DNA of 64,000 nucleotides from Gemmatimonadaceae bacterium (GCA_035633115.1 DASQFN010000073.1:1-64000); one strand, 5' to 3'. Shown: positions 42,550 to 52,096, counted from the first letter of the stretch. Notes: a model not told the origin generated them from the sequence alone. Numbers and translations are program-made.

Positions 42550-44616
42550 GTGAAGAAACAAGCCGCGTTCGCCGCCGAGATTCTCGTGCTTGCGGCGCTC
42601 TACGTTGTCGCAGCGCGAGCAGGCCTCAAGCTCGACGCGGTGGGCGGCTTCGCCAGTCTCATCTGGCCGCCGACGGGAATCGCGTTGGCGGCTCTTCTCA
42701 TCCGTGGGTATCGCCTCTGGCCCGGTGTAGCCATCGGAGCGTTCGTCGCCAACGTGCTGACGGGCGCTCCGATACCCGTCGCCCTTGGCATCACGCTCGG
42801 AAATACCCTGGAAGCGCTTGCTGGAGCGTACGCGCTCCGGCAGATACCGGAGTTCCACCGGACGCTCGACAGACTGATAGATGCGTTCGCCCTGCTGGTC
42901 GTCGCAGCGGTGATGAGCACGGCCATCAGCGCAACGATAGGCGTGCTCAGCCTTCATTTAGGCGGGATCATCTCCGCGAGCGAGCTGCTCGAGACCTGGC
43001 GCGCGTGGTGGCTGGGGGATCTGATCGGCAATCTGCTCGTCGCGCCAGTGATACTCGTGTGGTCGGCGCGGGTTGTCACCGCGGATCGAGAGCAGTGGCT
43101 CGAGGCCGGTGCGCTTGGAATCTCGATAGTGGCCGTGAGCTTCGTGGTGTTCAGATCGTCCGCCGCTGCGAGCCAGGGTGTGTTCAGTGACGCATACCTT
43201 TTCTTCCCTCTATTGATGTGGGCAGCAGTGCGATTCGGGCAGCGCGGCTCCGTCACGACTGCCTTCATTATTTCAGCCATCGCCGTGTGGGGGACAGTTC
43301 TTGGTCGCGGTCCGTTCGTCGAGGCGGACCTGCATCGCAGCCTGTTCGCGCTCCAGACATTCGTGGCGGTGACGGCGGCGACGTTCCTCATTCTCGGAGC
43401 TACGGTATCCGAGCGACGTGAAGCGGTCGAACGCCTCAATGCAGCCATTGAGGGCGAGGAACAGATCGTCGCCGAGCGCGATGCGGCACATCGGCGGTTA
43501 CTCGCTATTCTGGAGCAGTCGCCGCTGGCAATCGGAATCGCTGAGGCGCCAAGCGGCCGCTTCCTCTTCCTCAATGACGAGTTCGAGCGAATAACTGGCA
43601 TGCGACCTTCGCTCAGCAGGGCGGCGGATCCCGATAGCGGCGAATGGGACAGTTACCGCGCCGACGGCAGTAACGTTGGCGCCGAGGACTTGCCGCTCGT
43701 GCGCGCGCTGAGGCATGGCGAAGTCGTCCGCAACGAAGTGGTCCGCCTTAAACGGCACGATGGAAGGACGGTCGAGCTCATGACCAATGCGGCGCCGGTG
43801 AAGGATGCCGGCGGCAATATCGTCGCGGCGGTCATGATCTTCTGGGACGTCACTGCTCAGCGCAAAGCGGAGGAAGAGCTGCGTCGGGCACACGAGGCAG
43901 AGGCGCATGCGAATCGCGCGAAGTCGGAGTTCCTGACCGTGATGAGCCATGAGCTGAGAACACCCCTCAACGCAATTGGCGGCCACATTCAGCTGATAGA
44001 AATGGGGGTACACGGCCCGATCAGCGAGGCCCAGCGCGACGCGCTCGAGCGCGCGCAGCGAAGCCAGCGTCATCTGCTGGCGCTGATAAACGACGTGCTG
44101 AATCTCGCGAGGATCGAGACGGGCCACGTCGACTACCAGCTGAGCGAAGTCCCTTTGGAGACCGCCGTTGCCGAGGTGAAGGCAATGGTCGAGCCGCTGC
44201 TCTCTGCAAATCGCCTGCACTGCGAGCTCGCAGGATCGCCGTATGCGCCAGATCCACCAATTGTCGTCCGCGCAGATCGGGAAAAACTGCAGCAGATTCT
44301 CTTCAACCTTCTCAGCAACGCGATCAAATTCACTCCGGCCGGCGGGCGAATAACGGTCGAGGCCGTGGCTGCCGACGGAGAGCCAATGGCTTCGGTGAAA
44401 GTGACCGACAGCGGCGACGGCATTCCCGCCGCAAAGCTCGAGAGCATCTTCGAGCCATTCGTGCAGCTCGGTGGTCGCCCGGCCACCTCCGCGGGCGGTC
44501 TCGGCCTCGGACTCTCGATCAGCCGCGATCTTGCGCGCGGAATGGGAGGAGACCTCAAGGCGACGAGCGTCCCCGGCGGCGGAGCCACCTTTACCCTCTC
44601 GCTTCCGCGTGCGTGA
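42550..44616 (+). CDS. MASE1-PAS sensor histidine kinase
   Basis: 688 residues from a GTG. An N-terminal MASE1 membrane sensor (about 1-290, eight to ten helices, with LIWPPTGIALAALLIRGYR and NTLEALAGAYALR) is followed by a coiled helix (RREAVERLNAAIEGEEQIV), a PAS domain (about 320-435, ending with DVTAQRKAEEELR) and a HisKA/HATPase core: phosphoacceptor H467 in SHELRTPLNAIGGH, N box NLLSNAIKFTPAG, DSGDGI and GLGLGLSISRDLARGMGG. No receiver domain and no response regulator nearby, so it is an orphan kinase. The following gene overlaps its stop by 4 bp. Confidence 0.92.
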   Translation: MKKQAAFAAEILVLAALYVVAARAGLKLDAVGGFASLIWPPTGIALAALLIRGYRLWPGVAIGAFVANVLTGAPIPVALGITLGNTLEALAGAYALRQIPEFHRTLDRLIDAFALLVVAAVMSTAISATIGVLSLHLGGIISASELLETWRAWWLGDLIGNLLVAPVILVWSARVVTADREQWLEAGALGISIVAVSFVVFRSSAAASQGVFSDAYLFFPLLMWAAVRFGQRGSVTTAFIISAIAVWGTVLGRGPFVEADLHRSLFALQTFVAVTAATFLILGATVSERREAVERLNAAIEGEEQIVAERDAAHRRLLAILEQSPLAIGIAEAPSGRFLFLNDEFERITGMRPSLSRAADPDSGEWDSYRADGSNVGAEDLPLVRALRHGEVVRNEVVRLKRHDGRTVELMTNAAPVKDAGGNIVAAVMIFWDVTAQRKAEEELRRAHEAEAHANRAKSEFLTVMSHELRTPLNAIGGHIQLIEMGVHGPISEAQRDALERAQRSQRHLLALINDVLNLARIETGHVDYQLSEVPLETAVAEVKAMVEPLLSANRLHCELAGSPYAPDPPIVVRADREKLQQILFNLLSNAIKFTPAGGRITVEAVAADGEPMASVKVTDSGDGIPAAKLESIFEPFVQLGGRPATSAGGLGLGLSISRDLARGMGGDLKATSVPGGGATFTLSLPRA

Positions 44617-45620
44617 CGAATCCCGCAGGGAAGACGACAATCATCGTCGACGTTCACAATCACTTCTATCCGCCGGAGTACCTCGACGCGCTCCGCAGTG
44701 GCGACAGCGTCGTCAGGATCACCATCGATGCGGAAGGAAATCCGTGCCTGCACTACCCCGGCGACTACAACGTCGCCGTTGCCGGCCATAGGGACATCGT
44801 CTATCGCCAGCGCGTGCTCGAGCGACAGGGTATCGACACGCAGGTAATCACCCTCACCACGCCGGGTACACACGTCGAGCCTCCCGACCGCGCCGTGCGG
44901 CTCGCCCGACTGGTGAATGATTCTTTCGCGAAGATTGCGCGTGAGCGGAGGTCGCGCTTTTCTGCGCTCGCAACGCTGCCGCTTTGCGACCCGGCTGCGT
45001 CAGTACTCGAGCTCCGGCGGGCGATGACGGAGCTCGCTCTGCCGGGTGCAATGCTCTTCAGCAACGTCAACGGTGTTGCACTGACCGATGGGCGATTCGA
45101 GCCGCTCTTCGAAGAAGCGGATCACCTGGGCGCCGTGCTTCACATTCATCCTACAGATCCGGTCGGAGTCGAAGCGATGAGCGACTATTGGCTGATGCCG
45201 CTCGTCGGGTTCCTCTTCGAAACGACGCTCACGGCCGCGAAGCTTGTCTTTGCCGGCGTGCCGGAGCGCTACCCGCGCATCAGATGGGTCCTGAGCCATC
45301 TTGGCGGAGCGATTCCGTATCTGGCCGAGCGTCTCGACCGCGGCTGGAGCGCATTCCCCGATTGTCGCGCGCACATTTCCGAGCCGCCGAGCTCTTATCT
45401 GCGCCGGTTCTATTTCGACACGGTGAACTTCGATGTGAATGCTTTACGGCTCGCAGTCGACTTTGCCGGCGCGAGTCAGATTCTCGCGGGCAGCGATTAC
45501 CCGCACCAGATCGGGAGCATCCCCTCGATGAAGGAGAGTCTCGCCGCGCTTCGTGTGTCCGCTGAGGAGCGAGCGCTTATTCTTGGCGGGAACGCTCGGG
45601 CGTTGTACCGGCTTCAGTGA
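44613..45620 (+). CDS. Amidohydrolase (ACMSD-like) family protein
   Basis: 335 residues from a GTG whose GTGA overlaps the kinase stop. Metal site: H15-N-H17 in DVHNHFYPP, then LHIHPT, the His of LSHLGGAIPYLAERLDRG, and the Asp of AGSDYPHQIGS. This is the amidohydrolase-2 group, which includes 2-amino-3-carboxymuconate-semialdehyde decarboxylase and resorcylate decarboxylases. It may decarboxylate or hydrolyse an aromatic or cyclic acid. The overlap with a sensor kinase is odd for enzyme function and may only reflect compact packing. Confidence 0.88.
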   Translation: MTNPAGKTTIIVDVHNHFYPPEYLDALRSGDSVVRITIDAEGNPCLHYPGDYNVAVAGHRDIVYRQRVLERQGIDTQVITLTTPGTHVEPPDRAVRLARLVNDSFAKIARERRSRFSALATLPLCDPAASVLELRRAMTELALPGAMLFSNVNGVALTDGRFEPLFEEADHLGAVLHIHPTDPVGVEAMSDYWLMPLVGFLFETTLTAAKLVFAGVPERYPRIRWVLSHLGGAIPYLAERLDRGWSAFPDCRAHISEPPSSYLRRFYFDTVNFDVNALRLAVDFAGASQILAGSDYPHQIGSIPSMKESLAALRVSAEERALILGGNARALYRLQ

Positions 45621-45627
45621 ACCGCAC

Positions 45628-45650
45628 CTGAGGCGGTCAGCTGGCCTCAG
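45628..45650. terminator. Possible terminator between convergent genes
   Basis: CTGAGGC (45628-45634), 9-base loop, GCCTCAG (45644-45650). A perfect but short stem that runs into the stop region of the next gene on the other strand; there is no T run. Confidence 0.3.
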
Positions 45651-46477
45651 CCTGCGAAGGTGTCACACGCCTTCGGATCCCCGGAATCGAAGCCCCGACG
45701 GAACCACTGGGCGCGCTGCGCCGCCGAGCCGTGCGTGAAGTCGTCGACGTTAATCCGGCCACTCGTGCGCTGCTGAATTCGATCGTCGCCCACCGCTGAC
45801 GCAGCTGTCAACGCCTCGTTCACGTCGCCTTCCTCGAGCAGCTGCCGCCGATTCGTCGAGTGTGCCCAGATACCGGCGAAGCAATCGGCCTGGAGCTCCA
45901 TTCTCACCGAGAGCTGGTTCGCAATGTCCGGCCTCGACTGCTGCTCCTGACGCACCTGCTGGTCGACACCCATCAGATGCTGAACATGATGGCCTAGCTC
46001 GTGGGCAAGGACGTACGCCTGCGCAAAATCGCCCGACGCGCCGAATCGCTTCTGCAGCTCGTCATAAAAGCCCAGGTCTACGTACACCTTCTCATCGAGC
46101 GGACAGTAGAACGGCCCCATCGCCGATTGAGCCATTCCGCATCCCGATGAAGTCGAGTTCCTGAACAGCACGAGATTCGCCGGACGGAACTGAGCGTTGT
46201 ATTTCGGGAGTATCTGCGACCATGTCGTCTGCACATCGTCGAGAACCACTGAGACGAATTGAACCTGCGGCTCTTCGCGTGCCGAATCCTCGGCGCTCAT
46301 CGGCGTGTTGGGGGCCACTCCCGGCTCGACCCCGAGGTCCTGAAAGAGGTTCCTGCCGGTGAGGAGGCTGAGAGCGAGGACAACCACCGTCCCGCCGATC
46401 CCAAGCCCGCGCCCGAGTCCACCGCCGGATCTGCGGTCTTCAAGGTTTCCACTCCGTCCGCTCGGCGTCCATTTCAT
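45647..46477 (-). CDS. YpfJ-type neutral zinc metallopeptidase
   Basis: 276 residues. A Gly-rich N-terminus and one membrane helix (about 25-42, LGIGGTVVVLALSLLTG) precede the catalytic part with H159-E-L-G-H163-H in AYVLAHELGHHVQHLMG, and SSGCGMAQSAMGPFYCPLDEKVYVD before it. Family PF04228; the peptide substrate is unknown. Membrane-anchored, active side probably outside. Start ATG at 46477. Confidence 0.9.
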   Translation of the reverse strand: MKWTPSGRSGNLEDRRSGGGLGRGLGIGGTVVVLALSLLTGRNLFQDLGVEPGVAPNTPMSAEDSAREEPQVQFVSVVLDDVQTTWSQILPKYNAQFRPANLVLFRNSTSSGCGMAQSAMGPFYCPLDEKVYVDLGFYDELQKRFGASGDFAQAYVLAHELGHHVQHLMGVDQQVRQEQQSRPDIANQLSVRMELQADCFAGIWAHSTNRRQLLEEGDVNEALTAASAVGDDRIQQRTSGRINVDDFTHGSAAQRAQWFRRGFDSGDPKACDTFAG

Positions 46478-46606
46478 CGTCAGGGCCCTCGGTAATTGAC
46501 GCGATCGTACAACCGCAGAGAGAAAGCAAGAATCTCGCCTATGTTTCCCGATCGGCGTACGGATGCCGCGCCCTAGCCCGGCCGCGGCTCATTTCACACC
46601 TTATCG

Positions 46607-47416
46607 ATGGCTCGAGAACGGGGATGCATGTCCAAGCAGGAGCCGCAGTTCAGCTATGACGAGATCGCGGAAGCCTACGCTTCCGGTGTAGACAGCGCTC
46701 CCTACAACGCGTTCTACGAGCGGCCCGCAACTCTCGCCCTCGTGCCCGACGTCGCAGGCTCACACATCCTCGACGCCGGCTGCGGCTCGGGTTTTTACAC
46801 CGAGGAGCTTCTCAAACGCGGCGCTCGCGTTTCGGCGATCGACGGAAGCGTGGAAATGACAAAGCACGCCGAGCAGAGGTTGAAGGATCTGGGTCTGCTC
46901 GATATGACCTCGCAACCTCCGCATCCCGGACAGGCTTCGGTTCGGGTCGCCGACCTGACGAAGCCCTTCGAGTTTCTCGAAGACGCAAGCGTGGATGGCG
47001 TCCTGTCGGCGCTGGTGCTCCACTATCTGCGTGACTGGGGTCCTACGCTCGGTGAATTCCGCCGCATTCTCAAGCCGTGTGGTTGGCTGCTCTTTTCCAC
47101 TCACCACCCGGCGACCGAAGCGTTGACCTTCGACGTCGCCAACTACTTCGAGACAGAGCAGCTGGAAGATTACTGGAGCTGGGTGGGCAGCGTGCGTTTC
47201 TACCGCCGGCCTCTGACCGCGATCGTTGGCGCGTTTACCGACGCAGGTTTTGTCATCGACCGCGTTGTAGAGCCGCGTCCGACCGAATGGTTTCGCGAGG
47301 AGAAACCGGACGCGTACGCGCGCCTGCTCAAGCACCCGCAGTTCCTGATCATCCGGGCCAAGCCGAACGGCGGTATCCCTGCCGGCAGTGCCCCCCGGCT
47401 GCGGCGTGAGCCGTAA
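46607..47416 (+). CDS. Class I SAM-dependent methyltransferase
   Basis: 269 residues from 46607; an ATG at 46628 is a second possible start (SKQEPQFSYDEIAEAYASG). SAM-binding motif I is HILDAGCGSGFYTEELLKRG, with acidic D of SAIDGS as motif II, and DLTKPFEFLEDASVDGVLSA, ALVLHYLRDWGPTLGEFRRI and LKPCGWLLFSTHHP. Acceptor unknown. Confidence 0.88.
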   Translation: MARERGCMSKQEPQFSYDEIAEAYASGVDSAPYNAFYERPATLALVPDVAGSHILDAGCGSGFYTEELLKRGARVSAIDGSVEMTKHAEQRLKDLGLLDMTSQPPHPGQASVRVADLTKPFEFLEDASVDGVLSALVLHYLRDWGPTLGEFRRILKPCGWLLFSTHHPATEALTFDVANYFETEQLEDYWSWVGSVRFYRRPLTAIVGAFTDAGFVIDRVVEPRPTEWFREEKPDAYARLLKHPQFLIIRAKPNGGIPAGSAPRLRREP

Positions 47417-47452
47417 AATTTCGACCGAATCAATACGTCAACCGGAGATACG

Positions 47453-47626
47453 ATGCCGATCTCGATCCTTGTCCTTCTTCTGCTGGTAGTGGCGGTTGTC
47501 GTCGTCGCCGTTTCGGTGCAGCGCCGTGGCGGTCAGACTTCGACTGGAATGCAGACAACGGTCATCGTGGTGCTGCTTCTAATCGTGGTCGCGTTTCTCC
47601 TCTATCGCTTCGTTGGAGTGGGATAA
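47453..47626 (+). CDS. Small two-helix membrane protein
   Basis: 57 codons, GGAG eight bases before the ATG. The product has two hydrophobic stretches (ISILVLLLLVVAVVVVAVSV, about 3-22, and TTVIVVLLLIVVAFLLYRF, about 34-52) around a polar loop with QRRGGQTSTG. Real coding is supported by the ribosome site and clean membrane-protein composition. Family not recognised. Confidence 0.6.
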   Translation: MPISILVLLLLVVAVVVVAVSVQRRGGQTSTGMQTTVIVVLLLIVVAFLLYRFVGVG

Positions 47627-47733
47627 GCAGCCCGTAGCATCGAGGACAATCGGTCAGGCTCACGATCAGGGAGTTCCGGCGAGCCACTGGTCGCGAAGCC
47701 GCCGCTGCCGCTCCGTGACGCGCGGAATTGGAA

Positions 47734-49044
47734 TCAGCTCCCGGTGTGTGCCTCCGCGTTCAGCTTCGCGAGAGGCGGCGGCTCGAAAGTCGAAACACGC
47801 GCGCCGAAGAGGCACGCGTCGACATACGCGGGCTCGGACGGGGCGCACAAATTCCGGCGACCTTCGCTGTCGTTTCTCAGTGTCCCTATCTGTTCCCCAA
47901 CCGCGTCGTAACACTTCACCTTGTTTGCTTCGGCGGTAATCTTGCGGCAGAACGAGAGGCCGTCGCTCGACCTGGCATTGAGGTCGACAAAATTTTTCAC
48001 CACGCCTACGTAGCACCACGGCTGGTATTTTTTCGTCCCCAGGGAGCACATCTCGATTGCTTTGTCGTGATCCTGCAGCGAGTACGAGCTGATGTCGCGT
48101 CCCAGACTCTGGTAGCACACATAAACCATTTTTCCCGGCGCGCGGTCGCAGGTTTTTGCCGCGTCACCCATGTCGCCTCGGTTCAGATGCAGCATCACCG
48201 ACGTCTGCATCTCATAACACGACGTCAGATACTTTCCCGGCATGATAGCGCATGGATACAGGGGATCCTTGGGATCCATGGCCTTGAACTTCGAGTGCGA
48301 TCCGTGATCCATGCCCGCCATCTGACCGTCGTGCTTCGATCCGAGATCCTTCGCGGGATGATGCGGATTGGTGACATTCACGATGTTTTCCATGAATGCT
48401 CCGCCGTAGCATGAGCGGCGGTCCCACAGGTCGAGCAGCTGGTCGCAGCCCTCCAACGCCTTGGGCAGGTCGTGGTCATAGATCATCGTCAATCCATGGC
48501 CCTCTCCGTGGACACATTGAAAGAGAAGCCACCTGTCTGCGTTCGGACCGCGAAACGCGTTGCAGAGGTCGTTCACTTCTTTCGGCCCGATGGCTTTCGC
48601 CTCGTCGAAGTACGCCTGAATGACGCCGTGGTAGCAACCCGACTGGTTGCTCTCGTCGCACATCGCGAACGTTTTCGCGACGTCGTCGCCACGCTTGCCC
48701 GCTGTGATTCCAATGCCGTGCGCGAAGACGTGACCATCGCGCTTTACGTCCACATCGAGCGTCCCGAGCCGCGCCAGGGCGCCCATCGCAACGCGAACCT
48801 CTCCGCGCGCGGCAAGCGAGTCGAGGATCTTCGAGTAGCAGTCGACCTTCTTGTCAGCGCTGAGGGAGCCGCACCGCTGGTGACTGGAAAGGGCTATCGC
48901 CGTCGAGTCCATGGGACCTGCCACGGCTGTCGCAACACGGAGCGGGTTGACGCCGCTTCGCCCGAGCGCCCAGCCGCCGCCGAGGCTGACAAGGGCGACC
49001 AGCGCGACCGCCGGCCACATTATCCTGCTGTTGATATTACTCAT
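47734..49044 (-). CDS. Secreted Cys-rich repeat protein with CYxG motifs
   Basis: 436 residues with a signal peptide or anchor (MWPAVALVALVSLGGGWALG). The body holds 18 cysteines in nine ordered pairs: each repeat has a Cys, mostly 7-15 residues, then a Cys usually followed by Tyr (DCYS, GCYH, QCVH, SCYG, SCYE, VCYQ, WCYV, KCYD, ACLF). Between repeats lie helix-like stretches of Ala and Asp. Between repeats 4 and 5 is a His/Met-rich loop (QMAGMDHGSHSKFKAMD) that could bind metal. The pattern suggests a disulphide-stapled alpha-solenoid, like Sel1/TPR types. Family not recognised; gene is single, convergent with the small membrane gene. Confidence 0.75.
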   Translation of the reverse strand: MSNINSRIMWPAVALVALVSLGGGWALGRSGVNPLRVATAVAGPMDSTAIALSSHQRCGSLSADKKVDCYSKILDSLAARGEVRVAMGALARLGTLDVDVKRDGHVFAHGIGITAGKRGDDVAKTFAMCDESNQSGCYHGVIQAYFDEAKAIGPKEVNDLCNAFRGPNADRWLLFQCVHGEGHGLTMIYDHDLPKALEGCDQLLDLWDRRSCYGGAFMENIVNVTNPHHPAKDLGSKHDGQMAGMDHGSHSKFKAMDPKDPLYPCAIMPGKYLTSCYEMQTSVMLHLNRGDMGDAAKTCDRAPGKMVYVCYQSLGRDISSYSLQDHDKAIEMCSLGTKKYQPWCYVGVVKNFVDLNARSSDGLSFCRKITAEANKVKCYDAVGEQIGTLRNDSEGRRNLCAPSEPAYVDACLFGARVSTFEPPPLAKLNAEAHTGS

Positions 49045-49139
49045 CGGGGTGAAATCTCCGGCTCGATGTGGTGCGCGTCAGAGCGTCGGCCAAGTCCATT
49101 TGACATTGTCCGAATTTTAACCTCGTGACCAGCGTGAAG

Positions 49140-49865
49140 TCAGACGAGTGACGACTGTGGAGCACCATCTATTGTAGCTGGGGAGGCAGCTGGCGCGACA
49201 TCATGAGAAGCCCCATTCATCGCCATCGCGCGCAGCTCCATGGACTCGATTATCCGGCGGCCGGCTGCATCGGCTACTGCGTGCTGGATGAGTACGCGCG
49301 CCACGTCTGTCGCGTGGATGGGACGGTAACGCGCAGGGAAAAGCGCGCGCAGGCCGCCGACTACCCGCTCGCCCAGACGGGGGCGCTCACGCTTGCCAAC
49401 GAGCAGCGACGGTCGCGCAATGGTCAGCGACCGATATGGAAGCTCCGCAACCGCGTACTCCAGCTCGCCCTTCATGCGATTGTAGAAGAAGCGCGAGCCC
49501 GGATTGGCGCCGAGCGCGCTCACCAGCAGAAAATGGGAGACTCTCTTCTCGACTCCGAGGTGGGCGGCGGTCAACGGATAGAGGAGGTCAACAGCGCGGA
49601 AACGGGCGCGCGAGCCGGCGGCCTTCATCGTCGTCCCGAGGGCACAGATTATCTGGTCGACTGCAAACCACGAAGCCGCCGAAGTCAGGCGGTCGAAATC
49701 AACGAGATGGGTCTTGAGCTTGGGATGCGACGATGCTCCACTCAACGGCCTTCGCGAAAGGACCACGACCCGGCTGAAGGCATCGTTCTCCAGAAGAAGG
49801 CGAAGACATTCGCTGCCCACGAGGCCAGTGGCTCCAATCAGTAGAACCGAGCGATGCTCCCCCAT
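49140..49865 (-). CDS. NAD(P)-binding, HTATIP2/YbjT-like protein
   Basis: 241 residues from the ATG at 49865, chosen because the Rossmann motif SVLLIGATGLVGSECLRLLL begins soon after; an earlier ATG at 50036 adds an unrelated leader. Also VVVLSRRP, DQIICALGTTM, FLLVSALGANPGSRFFYNRM with the Tyr and Lys of the atypical SDR, and LTIARPSLLVG. Substrate unknown. Confidence 0.82.
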   Translation of the reverse strand: MGEHRSVLLIGATGLVGSECLRLLLENDAFSRVVVLSRRPLSGASSHPKLKTHLVDFDRLTSAASWFAVDQIICALGTTMKAAGSRARFRAVDLLYPLTAAHLGVEKRVSHFLLVSALGANPGSRFFYNRMKGELEYAVAELPYRSLTIARPSLLVGKRERPRLGERVVGGLRALFPARYRPIHATDVARVLIQHAVADAAGRRIIESMELRAMAMNGASHDVAPAASPATIDGAPQSSLV

Positions 49866-50034
49866 ACCAATGTGACGCGCATGACAGCACGGGGTTACAT
49901 CTCCGCGAACGCCGAACGCCAGGGTCCTCTGACTTCCGGGGAAGGCTCCCGAAACCGCCGGCTCAGGCCCGCCCAGGGCAAGCCCGGCAGGCCGGGCTTC
50001 AACACTGTATTTTAGCCCCAAAAGGAGGCTCGAC

Positions 50035-51546
50035 ATGCACCCACTCGGTCACGCTCGTTGCAGGACTCTGGTTCTCTTCGCTGTGCTTTCTCTCGTGGCT
50101 ACAAGCACTGCCTCAGGCCAGCGCCGGCGCACCGCCCTCGACGCCGTCGCGACTGCGATGGGAGGCAGGGCCCGCGTTTTGGCGGTCAAGTCTCTCTCGA
50201 TGGTCGGTCGGGGCTCGACCTACAATCTTGGCCAGAACCCCGCTCCATTCGACTCGCTCCCCATGTTCGAGGTGACCGAGTTCCGGCGGATCTCGGATTT
50301 CGCGAACGGCCGATGGAGACTCGAGATCGCTCGCACTCCACGGTTCGTTACCGGCAATACCGCGTCGCAGCGCCTGACCAGTGCCGGTGACAAACAGCTT
50401 GGATTCGACGTGCTTGCCGATGGAAGCTCACGGATTGCTACAGGTCGCCTGCTGAGTGACCCGCGGAATGAGCTGGTGCACCACCCGATCGGCTTCCTGC
50501 AGACCGCTTTTTCGCCGAACTCGGTGGTCATTGATGCAGGGCGGCAGCAGGGGTTCCGGTATGTGCGAATGAACGCGTTGGGCAAGCGGTTCGGAATGCT
50601 CATCGATCCAACAACGAATCTGCCCGTCCGCATTCAGCAAATCGTCTATCACCCAATGCTGGGTGATGTGCTTCTCGAAACCGACCTCCATGACTGGCAG
50701 GACTTCGACGGACTCAAGCTTCCAGCGCGGCTCGTTCAGCGGCTGGACGAACGATGGACTCTCACCGACATCCGCCTTGCCAGCATACAGGTGAATCCCA
50801 CCGACATCCCGGACCTTGCGGCACCGGCGGAATTGCGCGCGGCGCCGGCTCCGGCGCCGGTCGCACCGACTATTGTGGTCACCGAGCCTGCGCCCGGTGT
50901 GTGGCTGCTGGCGGGCCAGTCGCATCACAGCGTGGCGATCGAGATGGCGGACCATCTGCTGCTCGTCGAGGCACCACAGAACGAGGCGCGCACTCTCGCG
51001 GTGATTCAGCGAGCCCGGACGCTCGCACCGGGCAAGCCTGTTCGCGCGGTGATCAACACTCATCATCATTTCGATCATGCAGGCGGGCTGCGCGCGGCAA
51101 TCTCGGAGGGGCTGACTGTAATCACGCACGAGCTGAACAAGCCGTTGTTCGATTCACTGGCTCTTCGGCGACATACGATCGTTCAGGACGCGCTGTCGAG
51201 GAACCAGCGTGCGCCGCGCATCGAGGGAGTCGGGGCAAAGCGAGTGATCACCGATGGCACCCGCACGGTGGAGCTGCATCACCTCACCCGAAACCTGCAC
51301 TCCAAATCGATGCTCGTCGTGTACCTGCCCAAGGAGAGGATGTTGATCGAGGCGGATGTGTACAGCCCGCCGGCAACGCCGCCTGCGGCAGGAGCGCCGC
51401 CGCCTGTCTTCCCGCATGCATCGAACCTCGTTCAAAACATCGAGACGCTGGGGCTGGCAGTGGACACGATTGTCCCGATTCATGGGCGAGTCGTTCCGAT
51501 GAGTGATTTGCGTGCGGCGGCTCAGACAGCACCTCCACGAGAGTAG
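50035..51546 (+). CDS. Exported metallo-beta-lactamase-fold hydrolase
   Basis: 503 residues with a signal (LVLFAVLSLVATSTASGQRR). Residues 30-270 form a beta-rich unrecognised domain, with strong-looking strands (MLIDPTTNLPVRIQQIVYH, LETDLHDWQDFDGLKLPARL). The MBL fold follows with H343-H-H345-F-D347-H348 in NTHHHFDHAGGLRAAI, then HGR near the end as a further ligand. Activity may be hydrolytic, for example on esters or lactones. Start ATG at 50035. Confidence 0.87.
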   Translation: MHPLGHARCRTLVLFAVLSLVATSTASGQRRRTALDAVATAMGGRARVLAVKSLSMVGRGSTYNLGQNPAPFDSLPMFEVTEFRRISDFANGRWRLEIARTPRFVTGNTASQRLTSAGDKQLGFDVLADGSSRIATGRLLSDPRNELVHHPIGFLQTAFSPNSVVIDAGRQQGFRYVRMNALGKRFGMLIDPTTNLPVRIQQIVYHPMLGDVLLETDLHDWQDFDGLKLPARLVQRLDERWTLTDIRLASIQVNPTDIPDLAAPAELRAAPAPAPVAPTIVVTEPAPGVWLLAGQSHHSVAIEMADHLLLVEAPQNEARTLAVIQRARTLAPGKPVRAVINTHHHFDHAGGLRAAISEGLTVITHELNKPLFDSLALRRHTIVQDALSRNQRAPRIEGVGAKRVITDGTRTVELHHLTRNLHSKSMLVVYLPKERMLIEADVYSPPATPPAAGAPPPVFPHASNLVQNIETLGLAVDTIVPIHGRVVPMSDLRAAAQTAPPRE

Positions 51547-51589
51547 GAAAGAGGATCCTGTCGGTGAACATTGTCCTGGAGGTCTACTG

Positions 51590-51949
51590 ATGGTCGCCGC
51601 GATGCCGCAGGACAACAGCCTTGGAGATGCGCTGGTTCAGCACTCTCGGCGCGCTTCGATCCGGCGACTCACTCTCGATGCCACGGGAGGGCTACTTACG
51701 GTCGCGTTAGCGGCTGCGTGGAGACCGCCAGGCTGGATAGTGTTGGTAAGTGCCGCTTTATGCTTTGCAGCTTTCGGCGCCTGGGCTCTGGCCGACCGCG
51801 TGCTCGAGCCTCCGGGTCGGGTCAGCAATAGCGCAATTGCAGCGTCACTCGTGATTCTCCGAACAGTCGCAATCGCCGTTGGCATTGCGGCATTTCTCAT
51901 TCTTGTCTTCGGTAGCTTAGAGATCGCGATGGGAACCTTCATCCACTAA
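51590..51949 (+). CDS. Small membrane protein
   Basis: 119 residues from the ATG at 51590 with GGAGG eight bases upstream. Three hydrophobic segments (about 35-48, 50-68 and 84-112, including VILRTVAIAVGIAAFLILVF). No family recognised. It follows the MBL gene by 43 bp, probably in one transcript, and ends before a terminator. Confidence 0.65.
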   Translation: MVAAMPQDNSLGDALVQHSRRASIRRLTLDATGGLLTVALAAAWRPPGWIVLVSAALCFAAFGAWALADRVLEPPGRVSNSAIAASLVILRTVAIAVGIAAFLILVFGSLEIAMGTFIH

Positions 51950-52020
51950 GAGACTGTAACTGCCAACCGCTGCGAGAATTTCCCTTTGATCACGGGAGCC
52001 TCCGATACGCCGCAAAACAG

Positions 52021-52052
52021 AACGGCTCACCCGATATAGGTGAGCCGTTTTC
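52021..52052. terminator. Terminator between the membrane protein and rpsA
   Basis: AACGGCTCACC (52021-52031), loop CGATATA, GGTGAGCCGTT (52039-52049), then TTT TC. Upstream in the minus direction lies AAAAC, so it can serve both convergent units. Confidence 0.8.
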
Positions 52053-52096
52053 ACGTTTTGTTGGCTGTCGATCCGCTAGATCCGCCTAATCGTCGT

